Shown piece by piece: positions 52,839 to 63,778 of a DNA stretch of 64,000 nt. The translations under genes were made by a program, and so were the position numbers. Source of the DNA: Chara braunii (taxonomy: Eukaryota; Streptophyta; Charophyceae; Charales; Characeae); NCBI GenBank assembly GCA_003427395.1, contig BFEA01000378.1, positions 1,413,289 to 1,477,288 of the forward strand. The letters are read 5' to 3'. The first letter of the stretch is position 1. Each line of letters starts with the position of its first letter. The notes under the pieces were generated by a model, which was given only the letters and a program-made list of their open reading frames with translations, did not search any database and had not been told where the DNA came from.

Positions 52839-55746
52839 GGCTCGCGCGAGTCGGTCGAGGTGTGGCACGTCCTGGGGATGACGAGAGAGTCGGCGAAGGG
52901 AAGAGGTGTGTGAGCATAAGCTGGACCTTAGCTTGTAGATGGGGACGTCAACTGGACAGCGGTATGAGGCGGGGCCCTAGGAACGAAGAAGCGGTCTGTC
53001 GACGGAGCCGAGGGAGAGCGGGTACCGCGAGGGTGACACGCGAGGGTGACACGTGAGGGTCTACCTTGCAGGGTAACACGCGTCAACAACGGTGTGCGAG
53101 ACAGTTACAGGGGGATGGCTGCAGAGAGAGACTGCGTGAGCAAAGTAGGATGCGAGCTTGCGATGTGCGAATGACGTCAACAGTTGCTCGTACGCTCACG
53201 CGACTTCCTGCTCCTACTGCAGTAACGGAAAAGGCAAAAAAAAAGAGATCGTGCCAGAAATGACATGGGTAATGGCCATCGAGAGAGAAGGTATTTGTGC
53301 AAGGTATAGTAGGAGCCGCCATGAGATCCGCTTGCAGCGCGCCAAACTATGACCTCTTCATCGTCTTGGACACCGATCGGTCGCCCTTCACATGCGTGTG
53401 CGGCTGTAGTCACTAGCTGGTCAGTGTGTAGCCGGTGAAAAACTGAGTCCGTTTTAATGCGGGTAATTGTATCAATAGTTTACCGGAAGTTGACGTCACT
53501 CGTCTCGTTTCCATCTGGTTCTTTCGCCCTAGCTTTGGCGCTATCCAGGCAGCTAGATCGTCTTCCTCGAAGACGTTAATCATTTCGGTCTAGTTTTTCT
53601 ATACACGAGCAGGAGAGGACGCTTGAGAGNCTGAGATGGAGGATCAAGAAAGACATTCGGGGNAAAAGGGCAGGGNCCCTTTTCACCTTTANTCGCAGNC
53701 AATGAGACAGATAACTGATGTTGTTTNTCACGGATCTTCGGAGCTTTCCTNANCAATCATCTTGGCTGAATTTCCAGATAAGAAGCTTGTTATTACGAAT
53801 AGTTTNNTCTCNCTATTTCTTTTAACTAATTCATTTTATTTTATTTTTNCCTTTTAAGCAGGTTAATTGGTCTGCTTGATTAGTGCTGACTGGTTTNGTT
53901 NTGACGCAAAAGGGGTNAGACCCACTGCAAACTGCATGAACANGTGATCAGGGAAGTAGNTCCTCCCTATAACTGTGACTAAAGGTCTCCTAGCCCCGGA
54001 GAAAGTCCAGCATACGAGTGGGTGGTCTAAATGATTCGCGAGATTTAGGGAGTGNAGTTGTCCATAAATGGGCACGGCCTCACGCTCTNCTGATCGGAAC
54101 CGCTATCCGTGCAGAGTTGATTACTCGAGTGTTTGTCAATTCAAACGGGGTATACAATTCTTGTACGGTATGCCTGATAACGGGTTCGTAGGACGACTGA
54201 TCGAGTTTGGTCCATCTTTTCTCTGNCGTCTTACATGAGAACAGTGAGAGTAGAGGTCACAAGAGTCGTCTGGATTTTTGACTCTCCTTTCCCTCTTTTT
54301 GTGAAAACAGGGGTGTGTGAACGTGTGTGTTTACACGTGTACATTTGATCAAGCGCTCGNCAGNTAGTCACAAGAGNTTGTTNTGATNTGTGTTTAACTG
54401 AGTGTGGGCNTGTGTGAGCATGCGTGTACCCGATCAAGATAAATGCGTAATAGTGCGTTGTTCGCAAGGTTGAGAACANCGCGTGCANGTGGTAGTTTGG
54501 GTATTCAGGTCCGTTTTTTTGGNGGGCTCAATGCGCGAACTCGTCTTTACAAGGAAACACAGAGGTAATTTTGGTAATGTTTAAAGATTTTGTCCTTCCT
54601 AAATGGATGGGGAAAAGAAGGACAGTGTTGCGAAAAGTCTTTTACATTCTTGTTAAGTTTTTACTTAACGGTGATTAACAGTCTACTCGTTCCGTTTTAA
54701 TATGTCTCGACTCAGAGAAGAGTAATTTGATCTTTCAGTTATTGTGCTAGGAGCTTAGTTGTGTCGAGGGGGTCCTCGTCAGGTACACCCTATGCATGCC
54801 TCTCACCCATACTCTAGGAAAACTTCGTTCATAGTTGGCCCGGACATAGGTGATAGAGGTGCGTGTTCCTGAGGCATTTTCCTTCGGAGATCTGGTCCCT
54901 GTCCTCTCGAAAGGAAGCTGTTTATTTCGTCTGCTTCGGCGACGGAATACCGGAATGTCCTTCAGAACAGATGGTGTCAGGTGCTCACTCTAGCTTGCTT
55001 TTTTTAATGGGTGTATCCTTTGTCGTGACATACTTGTCTGAGAAATTATCCAGTGTTTTTTGCCTTGACACACAGGGCTTGAACGGGAGCAAAGTAAACC
55101 CGTGTTCTACAAGTGAAAATAGAAAGGACATAAAACTTGTTTTCTGTAATCAAAATTTTAAGTATCGATCTGGTTGACATCAGAACTTAATGAGCTTAAG
55201 TAGGGACTGACCGCGAACAAGGTGCCAAAATTTTCAAGTGAAATCCAAACTCTGGACTCTAGCTATGTTAGGTTTCTAGTTGAAACAACACTATGAAAGT
55301 GATCAGTCTTCGGACCAGGAGCTGGCAGACTATATCTGAGGCTGAGATACTGAGCCCAGAGTACAAGGTTGATACCGCGTGACGCGTGAGTGGCAGGATA
55401 GGTAGCAATTAGCCACACTCGGATTCGTGACCTGAGTCAGGCCGAACCGAGAACAACAGACCCAGGGACACGAAGTTTAGTATAACGGTACTGTGCTGAG
55501 ACTCGGAATGAGGGATTGAGTCAGGGAGAGCTAAGTGCTCTTCTCTGTTAACAACCGTTCGGGCCACCTACAACCCCCAACTCAGAAGGGCGCCGATCTA
55601 GTAAAAAAACTGAAATCCAACGTTTACACAGTAACCCTTTGAAACCTGAGGGCATGCCCTGAATGGCAAACGAGTAGAGACAAACTGAAAGGTTAAGTTT
55701 TATCTACCTGGGCTGTGAGTAACTGTAAAGAAGTAAAGAGAAAATC

Positions 55747-55998
55747 ATGGGGAATGAATGCAAACTGAGGATAACTTATTCTCTCCGTTTAGACAGGGGA
55801 GACAGTTGGGAGGAGAGGATAATCAGCAATATCCGACGTATCTGTGGGTAAGTGAGAGGAGAAGCACTAGAGGTAGTGAGGGATCAGAAATCTATTGAGT
55901 ATTCGTTTTACATCCACGGACAAGACGAGAAATTACACAGTACTTACTCGTTTACCGAGACGGTTGAACAGGCCAGAGCGAAGGCTGAGAGAGCATGA
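55747..55998 (+). pseudogene. LTR-encoded module B (3' LTR copy, one TAA)
   Basis: Same frame as 43,318-43,067 (KLRITYSLRLDRGDSWEERI; SIEYSFYIHGQDEK), but GGGTAAGTG puts a TAA in the middle where the 5' copy reads through. Confidence 0.6.
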
Positions 55999-56605
55999 GC
56001 GCTTACAAACCTCTCTCTGAAGGACTTAGCCAATAGATCTAGTCAGCAAGTGACATGCGGCTTTAGCACTGAACGCAGTTGGTAGCTGTCAGGTGACGCA
56101 CAGCCAATTCTCAAACTGCATTCAACTAGCGACGAGGTGACCCTCAGTCTGTCCCATCAAACTGCAATTAAGCAACCTGTAATCAGCGTCCAAACCATGC
56201 CTGATCAATACTCAGCCAGCGATTGAACTTGCAGTATGCTCTCTTTTGCTGTAAATATGGACCGAACTCGATGGGTCTTTAGTGGCCGACGGTGAGAGTG
56301 AAAGAAGAAGAGATTTCGAGAGCAGATCACACGATACAGAAAATGACAGACTAGCAAAGAGGGGACTACAAGGCGATACTCAGGCGACATTTGGACAATA
56401 CTTTGACGACGTGTCGCTCACACTCGGAACAGTGCTCAGTACCCTACTAAGTGGCAGCTACCTTAGCAGACTTTGCACTCTGCAGACCTTGTGCTCAGCA
56501 TTTAACGGCCAAAGCAAACGAATCCGAAATCAATTGTTATATAGTTGTAGTCAAACGTACTTTCCAACAGATGGTAACAATTTCAGAATTTTACCACCAA
56601 GGGAC

Positions 56606-56880
56606 TATTGTGTGTATGTAGCAATTGGTCAGAAGCGTTCGACCGTAGCACAATTAGTGAAAATTCTTTCAGAAGCGGGTGCTTTAGAATATTCTATTAT
56701 TGTGGCAGCCACTGCATCAGATCCTGCTTCTCTTCAATTTCTTGCTCCTTATGCAGGTTGTGCTATGGGAGAAGTTTTTCGAGACAATGGAATGCACGTT
56801 GTAATTATCAATGATGATCTAAGTAAACAATCAGTGGTATATCGACAAATGTCATTATTGTTACGTCGACCACCAGGTCG
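56606..56880 (+). pseudogene. atp1: Mitochondrial atp1 fragment (nuclear mitochondrial insert)
   Basis: The plus strand codes about 91 residues of mitochondrial ATP synthase F1 subunit alpha: [72 protein letters not shown]. This is the nucleotide-binding core just after the P-loop, a small part of the full subunit of about 500 residues. The frame is open, but some normally strict positions are changed (GEVFRDNG and IINDD where a Tyr is usual in each). It sits in the 3' LTR between GGGACTA and GAGCCACA. The 5' LTR has these two blocks almost joined (GGGACTAGAGAGCCACA), so the fragment entered after the element inserted, or was lost from one LTR. GAGCC may be junction microhomology. Confidence 0.9.
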
Positions 56881-57147
56881 AGCCACAGTTTTTCCAATAA
56901 GCAATCAGTCGGTTTTCTTTTAATCAGTAATCAGTCAGTTTTCTAGTTAGCAATTGTTTAGCCTTTTGATCTGAAGCTAATCATCTTTCAGAGCGTCATT
57001 CAGTCCGCACCCTCAAACAATGCTCATATCTCAATTTGCATTTCAAACATCAGTCATTCTACATCCGATCAGCATCCTAATCAACATTCGGAAAAGGTAT
57101 TCAGAGCAGCAATCAGACCAAGCAGTCAGACCAGCAGGGAATCAGAA

Positions 57148-57235
57148 AAGCAATCAGATCAACAATCAGATCAGCAATCAGATCAGCAATCAGATTAACA
57201 ATCAGATCAACAATCAGAACAACAGTCTGAACAGT
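57148..57235. repeat. 12-bp repeat in LTR (3' copy)
   Basis: About seven units of CAATCAGATCAG / CAATCAGATCAA, giving an Asn/Gln/Ile-rich frame by composition. Confidence 0.85.
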
Positions 57236-57371
57236 ACTCAGATCAACGATCAAAACAACACCCTGGAAGTAGCATCTTGAACGGTCTTCAAAGGACATTC
57301 AAGCAACAGACGCCCTTTGGTCAAGCGGACCCTTTTTCCTTCCATCCGGAGGTAGCTATCTGCTTGAACAT

Positions 57372-57961
57372 ATGAGAGAGATCAACCCTATCACGGTTGA
57401 CCAGTAGGTCCTCGACAACCTCAACCGGTTGGCCCTAAGAAAGTGTTTCCCCTACAAATATGTCAGAATCGATGGTTTCAAGCGTGAAGATTTGTCAATT
57501 TCCATTGCTCTCACAGAGTTTGCAGAAGGTACGGTTAAAGATCTGCGGATCTATCTAAAGAAAGGGAATGAGGTTCATCCATATTTTGATGCAGTGTGGG
57601 CTGCAGCAGCCGAGTATGTGCAGTGGAAAGCTGAGAGGCTCCAGGGAAATACAAAGCTAGTCTAAGTTTTGAACCTAAGCTTTTCACTGACTATCCCAAG
57701 CCTCCGGTCCCTTACTATCTTACTGATGGCTCCTATTGGGGTGGACTGGCGGACTTGGCAAAGAGGTACATATCGCTTGCAGTGATTGACTACGAGGTGG
57801 TGACTAAGCCCTCAGAGTTTCCACACCTCAGGAGGGGCATTTTCTCTCGGCCCTATCTCCCCACATTATGGGAGGAATTTTGTGTCATGCTTGACTTCCG
57901 CATTATGAGACTTGGCTGGAAGTGTCTGGAACTAGTGGGCTACAGGTGGCTTTACATTTAG
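57372..57961 (+). pseudogene. LTR-encoded module A1 (3' LTR copy)
   Basis: Same as 41,977-41,325: MREINPITVDQ, TAG, then ALRKCFPYKYVRIDG and TVKDLRIYLKKGNEVHP to a stop near 57,663, then a frame change to PPVPYYLTDGSYWGGLADLA and ELVGYRWLYI. Here the few ambiguous bases of the 5' copy are resolved. Confidence 0.5.
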
Positions 57962-58517
57962 AAGCCACAACCTCAGAGAGTACGGAGACATGGCAAGAGG
58001 CCTAGACGACAGGCAACAAAGTGACAGATGAAGAGTGAAGTTCAGAGGATTGAGTGAGGACTCTTGATTGGTGNTGGCCATGTTCTCTTCCATATGTACT
58101 CCTTGAGACTATTATGAGTTCTCATTCTTCCCTCATTTATTTGCCCTCGTCTTTGATCGAGTCAGTCAGTCTTGCTTCCTTGCATTGCCATGCTTGATGT
58201 TTGCATTCTTTAATGATTATGTCACAGTTCTCGGCATTAGATTGACAATGATGCATGCGTAGCACCCCATAAATTTTTATGATTATTACTTGCATGATTC
58301 TTTACTGTTCTGAATCAAAATAAAAGATTCCTAAGACCGGGGACCGACGAAAACCGTAATTGAAGGGTCTCGCTCGAATGCGGACGCACACAACAGGAAG
58401 GGATTTGCTTTAATTGATTTATTTTATTTATTGCAATCACAATCAAAATCCTGCGTGACAGTCTGTTGGCTTTCCGGTCGCCCGAAGTGGCCCGACTGGA
58501 AAAAGTGCGACACCGGA

Positions 58518-58800
58518 CCTAGTTTCGGATGGAAGCCCGGTACTAGGGCGCTGCAAAGAGCCCGATAACCGATAAAAAACCCTCCTTCGCCGAAAACCCT
58601 TTCTGGGGCCCAAACAGGCCCGGGTACAGGCTCGGGGAAGCCACGGTACCAGGGCACTGCAAAGTTCTCGACTCCAGCGATACACCGGACTGCTGGAGCC
58701 TCGTGGAGGTGGGCCCAACAAACTTTATAAGCCCAACTAGGCCCAAGGACGGGGACACTTCCTACATGCACACTTCCGGGATACGCACTTACGAACTCAC
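58518..58800. other. Flank between 26-kb element and repeat C right copy
   Basis: Contains a duplicated block CGGTACYAGGGCRCTGCAAAG at about 58,538 and 58,643. No coding frame of note. Confidence 0.5.
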
Positions 58801-60378
58801 GTTGTCGGTGCGAATACCGTTACAAGGGTATCCGCCCTGGTTTTTGCAAACGACTTCAAAGTTTAGTTATATCGCGCGAGGCGCGACCGTGTCTGTGATT
58901 TTACGTTGGCTGGATGGTTGACTAGAGTAGAGAGTGTGTGGGCGTAAGGCGCGCGTAATTTCTTTCGCTTTTGATGATTGTGGAAACCGACGTTGATCGC
59001 CGACCATGTTTTTTTGTTATGATTAAACTAGGATTAAAAGAGATTTTATCTTTTGATTGATGCGCTTACCTATGACTCGTGCGTACGTGCGGAGGACGAT
59101 ATCGACAAATAGTTCTGAAAGCGATTCAGTAGGTTTGCGCATCGTGCAATATCGTTTTATTTAGGTGTCCATCAAAGGCAGACCCAGACTTTGGTCTAGC
59201 ACTATTGGTTATAGCGTCGGATTTTCATCAGAGATATTCAGGGATCGAGATCGAGCGGCGACTACGCGGGATATCAGAGTAGCGCGAGGGGGAGGGGGCC
59301 AAGGGGTTTAGAGCCCTACAAGGCTATTCCCCTTTGTTTTGCCGTTAGGTGGCGTCAGGACGGTGGTCACAAGGTGTCTTTTTGCTTTCGTCATATCCTG
59401 ACGATTAAAAATTCAAAAAGTTTTTTTTGTACTTATTGTGGTACTACTATTATTTTCGGCGTTCTTTGACGTGGGCGTGACCCCAGACTTAGGGGCCGTC
59501 GCGGAGGTTGATGGCCTTGAGCGAGCACCTCCTTTGGTTGATTTACGGGTTTCTATGTGTTCGAGATGATGGCGAAGTTTCTCTGACGTAATCACCTTGG
59601 AACGAGGACAGAGGGATTTAACGTGCGTGCAAGCCGATGGGAGATTTAGCCACAAGGTAGAATGAAGCTTGAATGACAGGGGTCGCTACGGGTGCACCGT
59701 TGGCTAGCCGTGATTGGCTGAGAGGGTGAGTGTGGGCATGCCGTCGGGGCTCGTAAGTTGGTGGATCATGCCCGGGCGCAGTGGCTTGGAAGCGGCCCAG
59801 GACGTCGTTCGGAGACCACATCAGCGCCGCAGCAAGCTTCGGATCCCAGGAAACCCTTCTCCACTTCGGCCTTCAAAGTTCTAATTTAAATATTTGCTAC
59901 TACCACTAAGGTTTGTATAGAGACCTGCCCCACCTAGATTTAAGCTGGTAGACGCGCAACGAGGCCGCGTCCTCTTACTCAACGAGATGGTGGGAATTGC
60001 CTCGCTAGCCGAACACACGCTTACGTGCTTCGGGGCCGGCCACTTTTCAAGTCTGATTGAGCCGACGGATGAGTTGTTAAGCACTTTGGGATGGATATCG
60101 ACCTTCGAGACCCTCATCCTACAGTCTGTATCGACCATCACCCGGGGGTGTTTGGTTTAGTGCGCAGTTTGACACTGTGCAGGAAACGCAGGCGTTGAGA
60201 AGAAGGCTCGTAGCGATGAGGTATCGCAAGTTTGGGGCCGTAGTGTGATTATGTATGTGCAGGACAGACCAGGGTCGCTGGGTCGTTGTGGTGGGACACA
60301 ACGGAACCACCGTGCACATCGATGGGCGGACCTGGGCATATGAGCGAAGGAAAACTAGTCGGGTCGCTCAAGAGCAGG

Positions 60379-60399
60379 TTTTTTTTTTTTTTTTTTTTC
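60379..60399. repeat. Poly(T) tract
   Basis: About 21 T; possibly the tail of a minus-strand retroposon, but no family match was found beside it. Confidence 0.7.
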
Positions 60400-60439
60400 T
60401 CCACAATTTCCCGCAGGATAGCCGAAACAGACGAGTAGT

Positions 60440-60545
60440 GATGCTGCAGCAGGCCTTTATCTGCCCTGGCCCACAGCCTGGGCCTATTTGGCTATTTGCC
60501 AGTCCGGCCTGTGGGACCAGGCCGTGGCCTGACCCCACAGGCCGT
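60440..60545. repeat. GGCC-rich hairpin cluster
   Basis: CGGCCTGTGGG and CCCACAGGCCG pair around a 17-base loop that has GGCC words of its own; CCTGGCCCACAGCCTGGGCC precedes it. It resembles the cluster at 1,051-1,260. Confidence 0.6.
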
Positions 60546-60949
60546 GCGGTTATTCAGTCCAGTCCAGTCAGTCCGCTGGGGGTATACCCCAACTGCAGTC
60601 TGTTTTGTGGCTCATTCTTCATTTGCACAGATTGGAGTACGTGCGTGTTGAGTCTGCGTTGGAGCTGCGCTGTCCCTTCCAGCTCCATCTCCATCTCCCC
60701 CATCCTCATCCCTTCGTCTTGATCCTGACGGACCGCCATCCCGGCGGGTCCGTCACAGATGCGCTCAGTCGAGTGACCGAGGACTGCAACAAAGGCGATA
60801 GGCACAAGCGGGACGAGGCACGACAGGAAGGACAGAGCGACGGAGGTAAGGAAGAAAAGGGGAACGAATCGGGATGGGAATTGACACCAGGTGTGTGCGC
60901 AACAGGAAGGGGGGATCGTGCCGATGGAGAAGTGGCTATGGCGGAAGCG

Positions 60950-61620
60950 TAAGTGTGAAGTTTAGCAGTTTCTTATCGAAACGGTTCGGAGAAAGTGCTA
61001 ACCTGGGGGTTTGGGGGCGGGCGACCCCGATTTTGAGGTTAACTTTAGTGGAAGGTTAGTAGAAAAGGAGGTTGGCAGAGAAGGTAGTGAGCGAAGGTGC
61101 AGCGATGGTGGAGAAAAAAGGGAGGAAGATGATTGCGCATCCGTTTCCTAACAGAAACGAGCAAGCGAAGAGTCATTTCTAACGTTTTCGGGGTGCGGGA
61201 ATCATATGATGGGGTTACTTTTAGTGGTAGGCGATTAGATTAGGAGGTTAGTAAGGGAATGCTCGTGCGAAACTATGGCGGACGGAGGGAAGAAGGAGCA
61301 AGAAAAATGTTAGATTCGGTCGTTTCTTGGAGAAACTCAACATGTGAAGATGATCTTTCAAGGTTTTGGAGACGGACGAACTCGAATACGGTGTTAGTTT
61401 TAGTAAAAAGTTGGTAGAAAAAAAGGGGAAAAGGAGAGGAGTTGCACGAAGCTATCAAGACATACGGACATGGAGGAGACGTGAAATCAAGACTTCACAC
61501 GATTCTCAGTGAAAACGAGTAAAAACGAGTGATGGATAAGGGTTTTCTGATAAGGCGAATTCGATGGGGAAGTCAAATTAGAAAGAAAGTTAGTTGAGAA
61601 AGCCGCAGTAATGATTAGAG
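60950..61620. repeat. Decayed tandem repeat, about 190-bp period
   Basis: Four units each hold an AACGAG/GAAACGG word, then a GGTTAnnTTTAGTnnnAnGTTAGTAGA-like word (about 61,038; 61,214; 61,390; 61,575), and A/G-rich ends. The left copy of repeat C has a weaker version at 24.5-24.8 kb. Confidence 0.55.
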
Positions 61621-61689
61621 CTATTGAGGAACGACTTCGGAACTTCGAATGCATCTCTCTGCGTTCTAGCGGAAGATTCATTCTCATTC

Positions 61690-62790
61690 TGTCCGACTTA
61701 GTAAGATAATCAGAGCCCGATGGGTTATATAACCCAGGCTGTGGCTAATCTCGAATGCAGAAGTGCCCCTGACTGTTGTGCCCATGTTGATCCCTTCCTC
61801 AACAGTAAGCTACGGGTAACAGTCGAGCGAGTATGAGAGAAAGACTAAGGGAGGGTAGAGGTGGGACGAAAGGGAAAGAGAGTCGCAAGTCGCCATGCTG
61901 CTCGTCCTTCCTGACGAAAGCTGCAGCAAACGGACTATGGGAGGTGCACGCCTTCTCTTTTGGTCGGAGTGCTGCCTATTATATAGATAGAGGCAAGGCA
62001 GCCGCAAGTAGATTACAGGTTGAGGACCTACCTGTTAACCGAGTCGAGGCAGCCGAGGGCGCGAGTCAAAGAATTTGGAGACGGGTACCCGTCCACTGTG
62101 CACATCGGAGGAAGGGAGCCACGAGCGAGTTGTGAGATATTGCTAGTATGTTGTTGTGTATCTTGGTGGCCCAGCCTGTGCGTTGTTGTTGTTTTTTCTT
62201 TTTCTTTTTTTTTCCAGCCAGCCAGCTAGTCAGCATGTGCGTTGTAGTGAGTTCAACTTATGAATTCTGAATTTGTGCGTAGGTACCTACAACAAGGATG
62301 GTTTGTGTTTCAGATTGTGCGTTGTCGAGGATTGCTACACGGCGACGGTGTGTAACGACGAGCCGATGCTAAGAAGACTAGTAGGGGTTGTTGCTGCAGA
62401 GACTCGCCAGTTTGTCATTACCGTGAAAGTGAGGTTTATAGTGTATGTCGAAGTACGGTAACTGTGGACTGTGTCTTTGGCGTGTATGAATGAGCAACAG
62501 CTGAAAGACAAGGCTGCAAAAGTTGTATCCGTGGGACAAACTGCGTATAACTGACTTATCACTTCCTTCGGTCTACTCTTGAATAGCTGCTGCGTATCGC
62601 TATGCTATTACAAGGACTGACAGATTGAGAACTCCTTCCTAATCCTAAAGGTGCAATGCAGCCAATTGTTTTGAGGAGAGACATTGAGGCTTAGAAGAGT
62701 AGTCAAGCTTGTGAAGAGGGATATTGTTGTGAACTAAGAGGTCGTCAGAGGGTTGACGTTGGCAGTTTAACTTCAGTTTTGACCAAGTTA
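61690..62790. other. No gene seen inside right copy of repeat C
   Basis: No coding frame with a motif. A T-rich tract lies at about 62,190-62,215. Confidence 0.4.
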
Positions 62791-63081
62791 TTAATGTTTG
62801 ACCGCCATTGCGGGGCCCTCAGGCGACTGAAGATTACAAGGCCCTCTCCTGCGAGTTGAGTTGTCCCTCTCCTGTATCTCGAGAGTCTGAAACCCCTCCT
62901 TCTGTCCTTCTTACTCTAAGTCTAGTATTGACCTGAGAGGAAGGCGGCAGGCGGGATTGCAACCCATAGGACCGCATCAAGACTTTGTGGGGAGTCAGCC
63001 CACCTATTACAGGAGCTCTGTCGGAACTAAGGCGGAAATCTGGAGGCAGGGAACTGAAAAGTAAAGGTTTCATCCTCCCTC

Positions 63082-63087
63082 TATAAA
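63082..63087 (+). promoter_or_regulatory. TATA box of repeat C, right copy
   Basis: CTATAAACCCAG, identical to the left copy at 26,316, about 250 bases before the hairpin array. Confidence 0.45.
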
Positions 63088-63334
63088 CCCAGTTATAACC
63101 CCTATCTGTATCCCTTGCTATGGTTGACTGGGTATTTTGCCTGTTTCCTTACTCTGACTTTCGGTTTAACTTTAGGACATAAACCAGCCTAAGTAAAGAA
63201 ATGATTGTGCAAATTCAATTTCAGTTTCATTGTCTGACTCAAAGCATATTGTGGGATAATGGGATTGCATCTGGGGGAAGGATGGGAGGAAGGCAGTATT
63301 ACTTGTTTTACTGGGTCTATCAAAGGCTGGACAA

Positions 63335-63778
63335 GTCTCCATAAGTTTGGGGAGGCTCAGTGCTCTGTTTATTTTTGAGTTGTTTGAAGAACCAGACATG
63401 TTCCATAAGTTTGGGTGGTTTGGTGGCTCTGACTTGTGAGGGCTAACTGCGATTGACTTTCAGAGACCAAGCATGTTCCATAAGTTTGGGTGGCTTGGTC
63501 GCCTTGTTTACTTTGGGTTTCTTTTAGTTTTCTTTGGTTCTAAACGAGGAGGTCTGAGCATGTTCCATAAGTTTGGGTGACTCAGCCTCTTCCTGCGTTG
63601 GCTTTAAGAGAAATGAACCAAGCTGCGGATCAAGACATGTTCCATAAGTTTGGGTGGTCTTGGTCCAACGCCACGCACATGCTGGAACCAAAATGCTATA
63701 ACTTGACTATGCTTTATTACTATCCTACTTATGAACGTACCAGTCAGACAGGGTTCCATAAGTTTGGGTGGTCTGACT
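63335..63778 (+). ncRNA. Array of six hairpins with a constant loop (right copy)
   Basis: Pairs around the loop ATGTTCCATAAGTTTGGGTG: ACCAGAC/GTTTGGT (63,391 and 63,418), GACCAAGC/GCTTGGTC (63,465 and 63,493), CTGAG/CTCAG plus an outer AGG/CCT extension with one bulged T (63,554 and 63,581), GGATCAAGAC/GTCTTGGTCC (63,627 and 63,657), AGTCAGAC/GTCTGACT (63,742 and 63,771). A shorter-loop hairpin GTCTCC/GGAGGC opens the array (63,335). Pairing is better here than in the left copy. The seventh hairpin of the left copy would fall at or beyond the window end. Confidence 0.6.

Larger units (their letters stand above)
32199..58513 (+). mobile_element. 26.3-kb Ty3-type LTR retrotransposon with giant LTRs
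   Basis: The element starts TGTCGGAGGG and ends AAAAAGTGCGACA, giving TGTCG...CGACA termini, and is flanked on both sides by CCGG (32,195-32,198 and 58,514-58,517). The 3' LTR is complete (50,955-58,513). The 5' LTR is present in two parts: 32,199-36,363 in place, and 40,837-43,836 inverted together with the primer site, leader and gag. The two parts total about 7.17 kb, close to the 3' LTR after subtracting its atp1 insert and about 75 missing bases. Order after allowing for the inversion: LTR, tRNA-Asp primer site, module array, gag, protease, RT, RNase H, integrase, structured noncoding tract with an antisense frame, purine tract, LTR. Integrase is last in pol, as in Ty3-type elements. Stops and frameshifts show the copy is inactive. 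Confidence 0.85.
50955..58513 (+). repeat. 3' LTR, complete, 7.56 kb
   Basis: Begins TGTCGGAGGG and ends GTGCGACA, next to target copy CCGG. In order it holds U3 with TATA at 52,030, the small frame at 52,398, an N-rich segment (53,630-54,523), module B, the atp1 insert, the 12-bp repeat and module A1. Differences from the 5' LTR look like a few percent by eye. At 7.56 kb it is much longer than typical LTRs. Confidence 0.9.

Noticed and set aside
32199-55130. Two independent elements with LTRs of 4.2 kb and 3.0-3.3 kb
   Set aside because: The 4.2-kb part starts TG but lacks a matching CA end plus primer site. The 3-kb part has the end and primer site but no matching start. TGTCG/CGACA termini and CCGG flanks fit only the combined LTR.
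57020-57280. Asn/Gln-rich prion-like protein
   Set aside because: Translation of the 12-bp CAATCAGATCAG repeat in the LTR; the 5' LTR copy has no matching long frame listed as coding.
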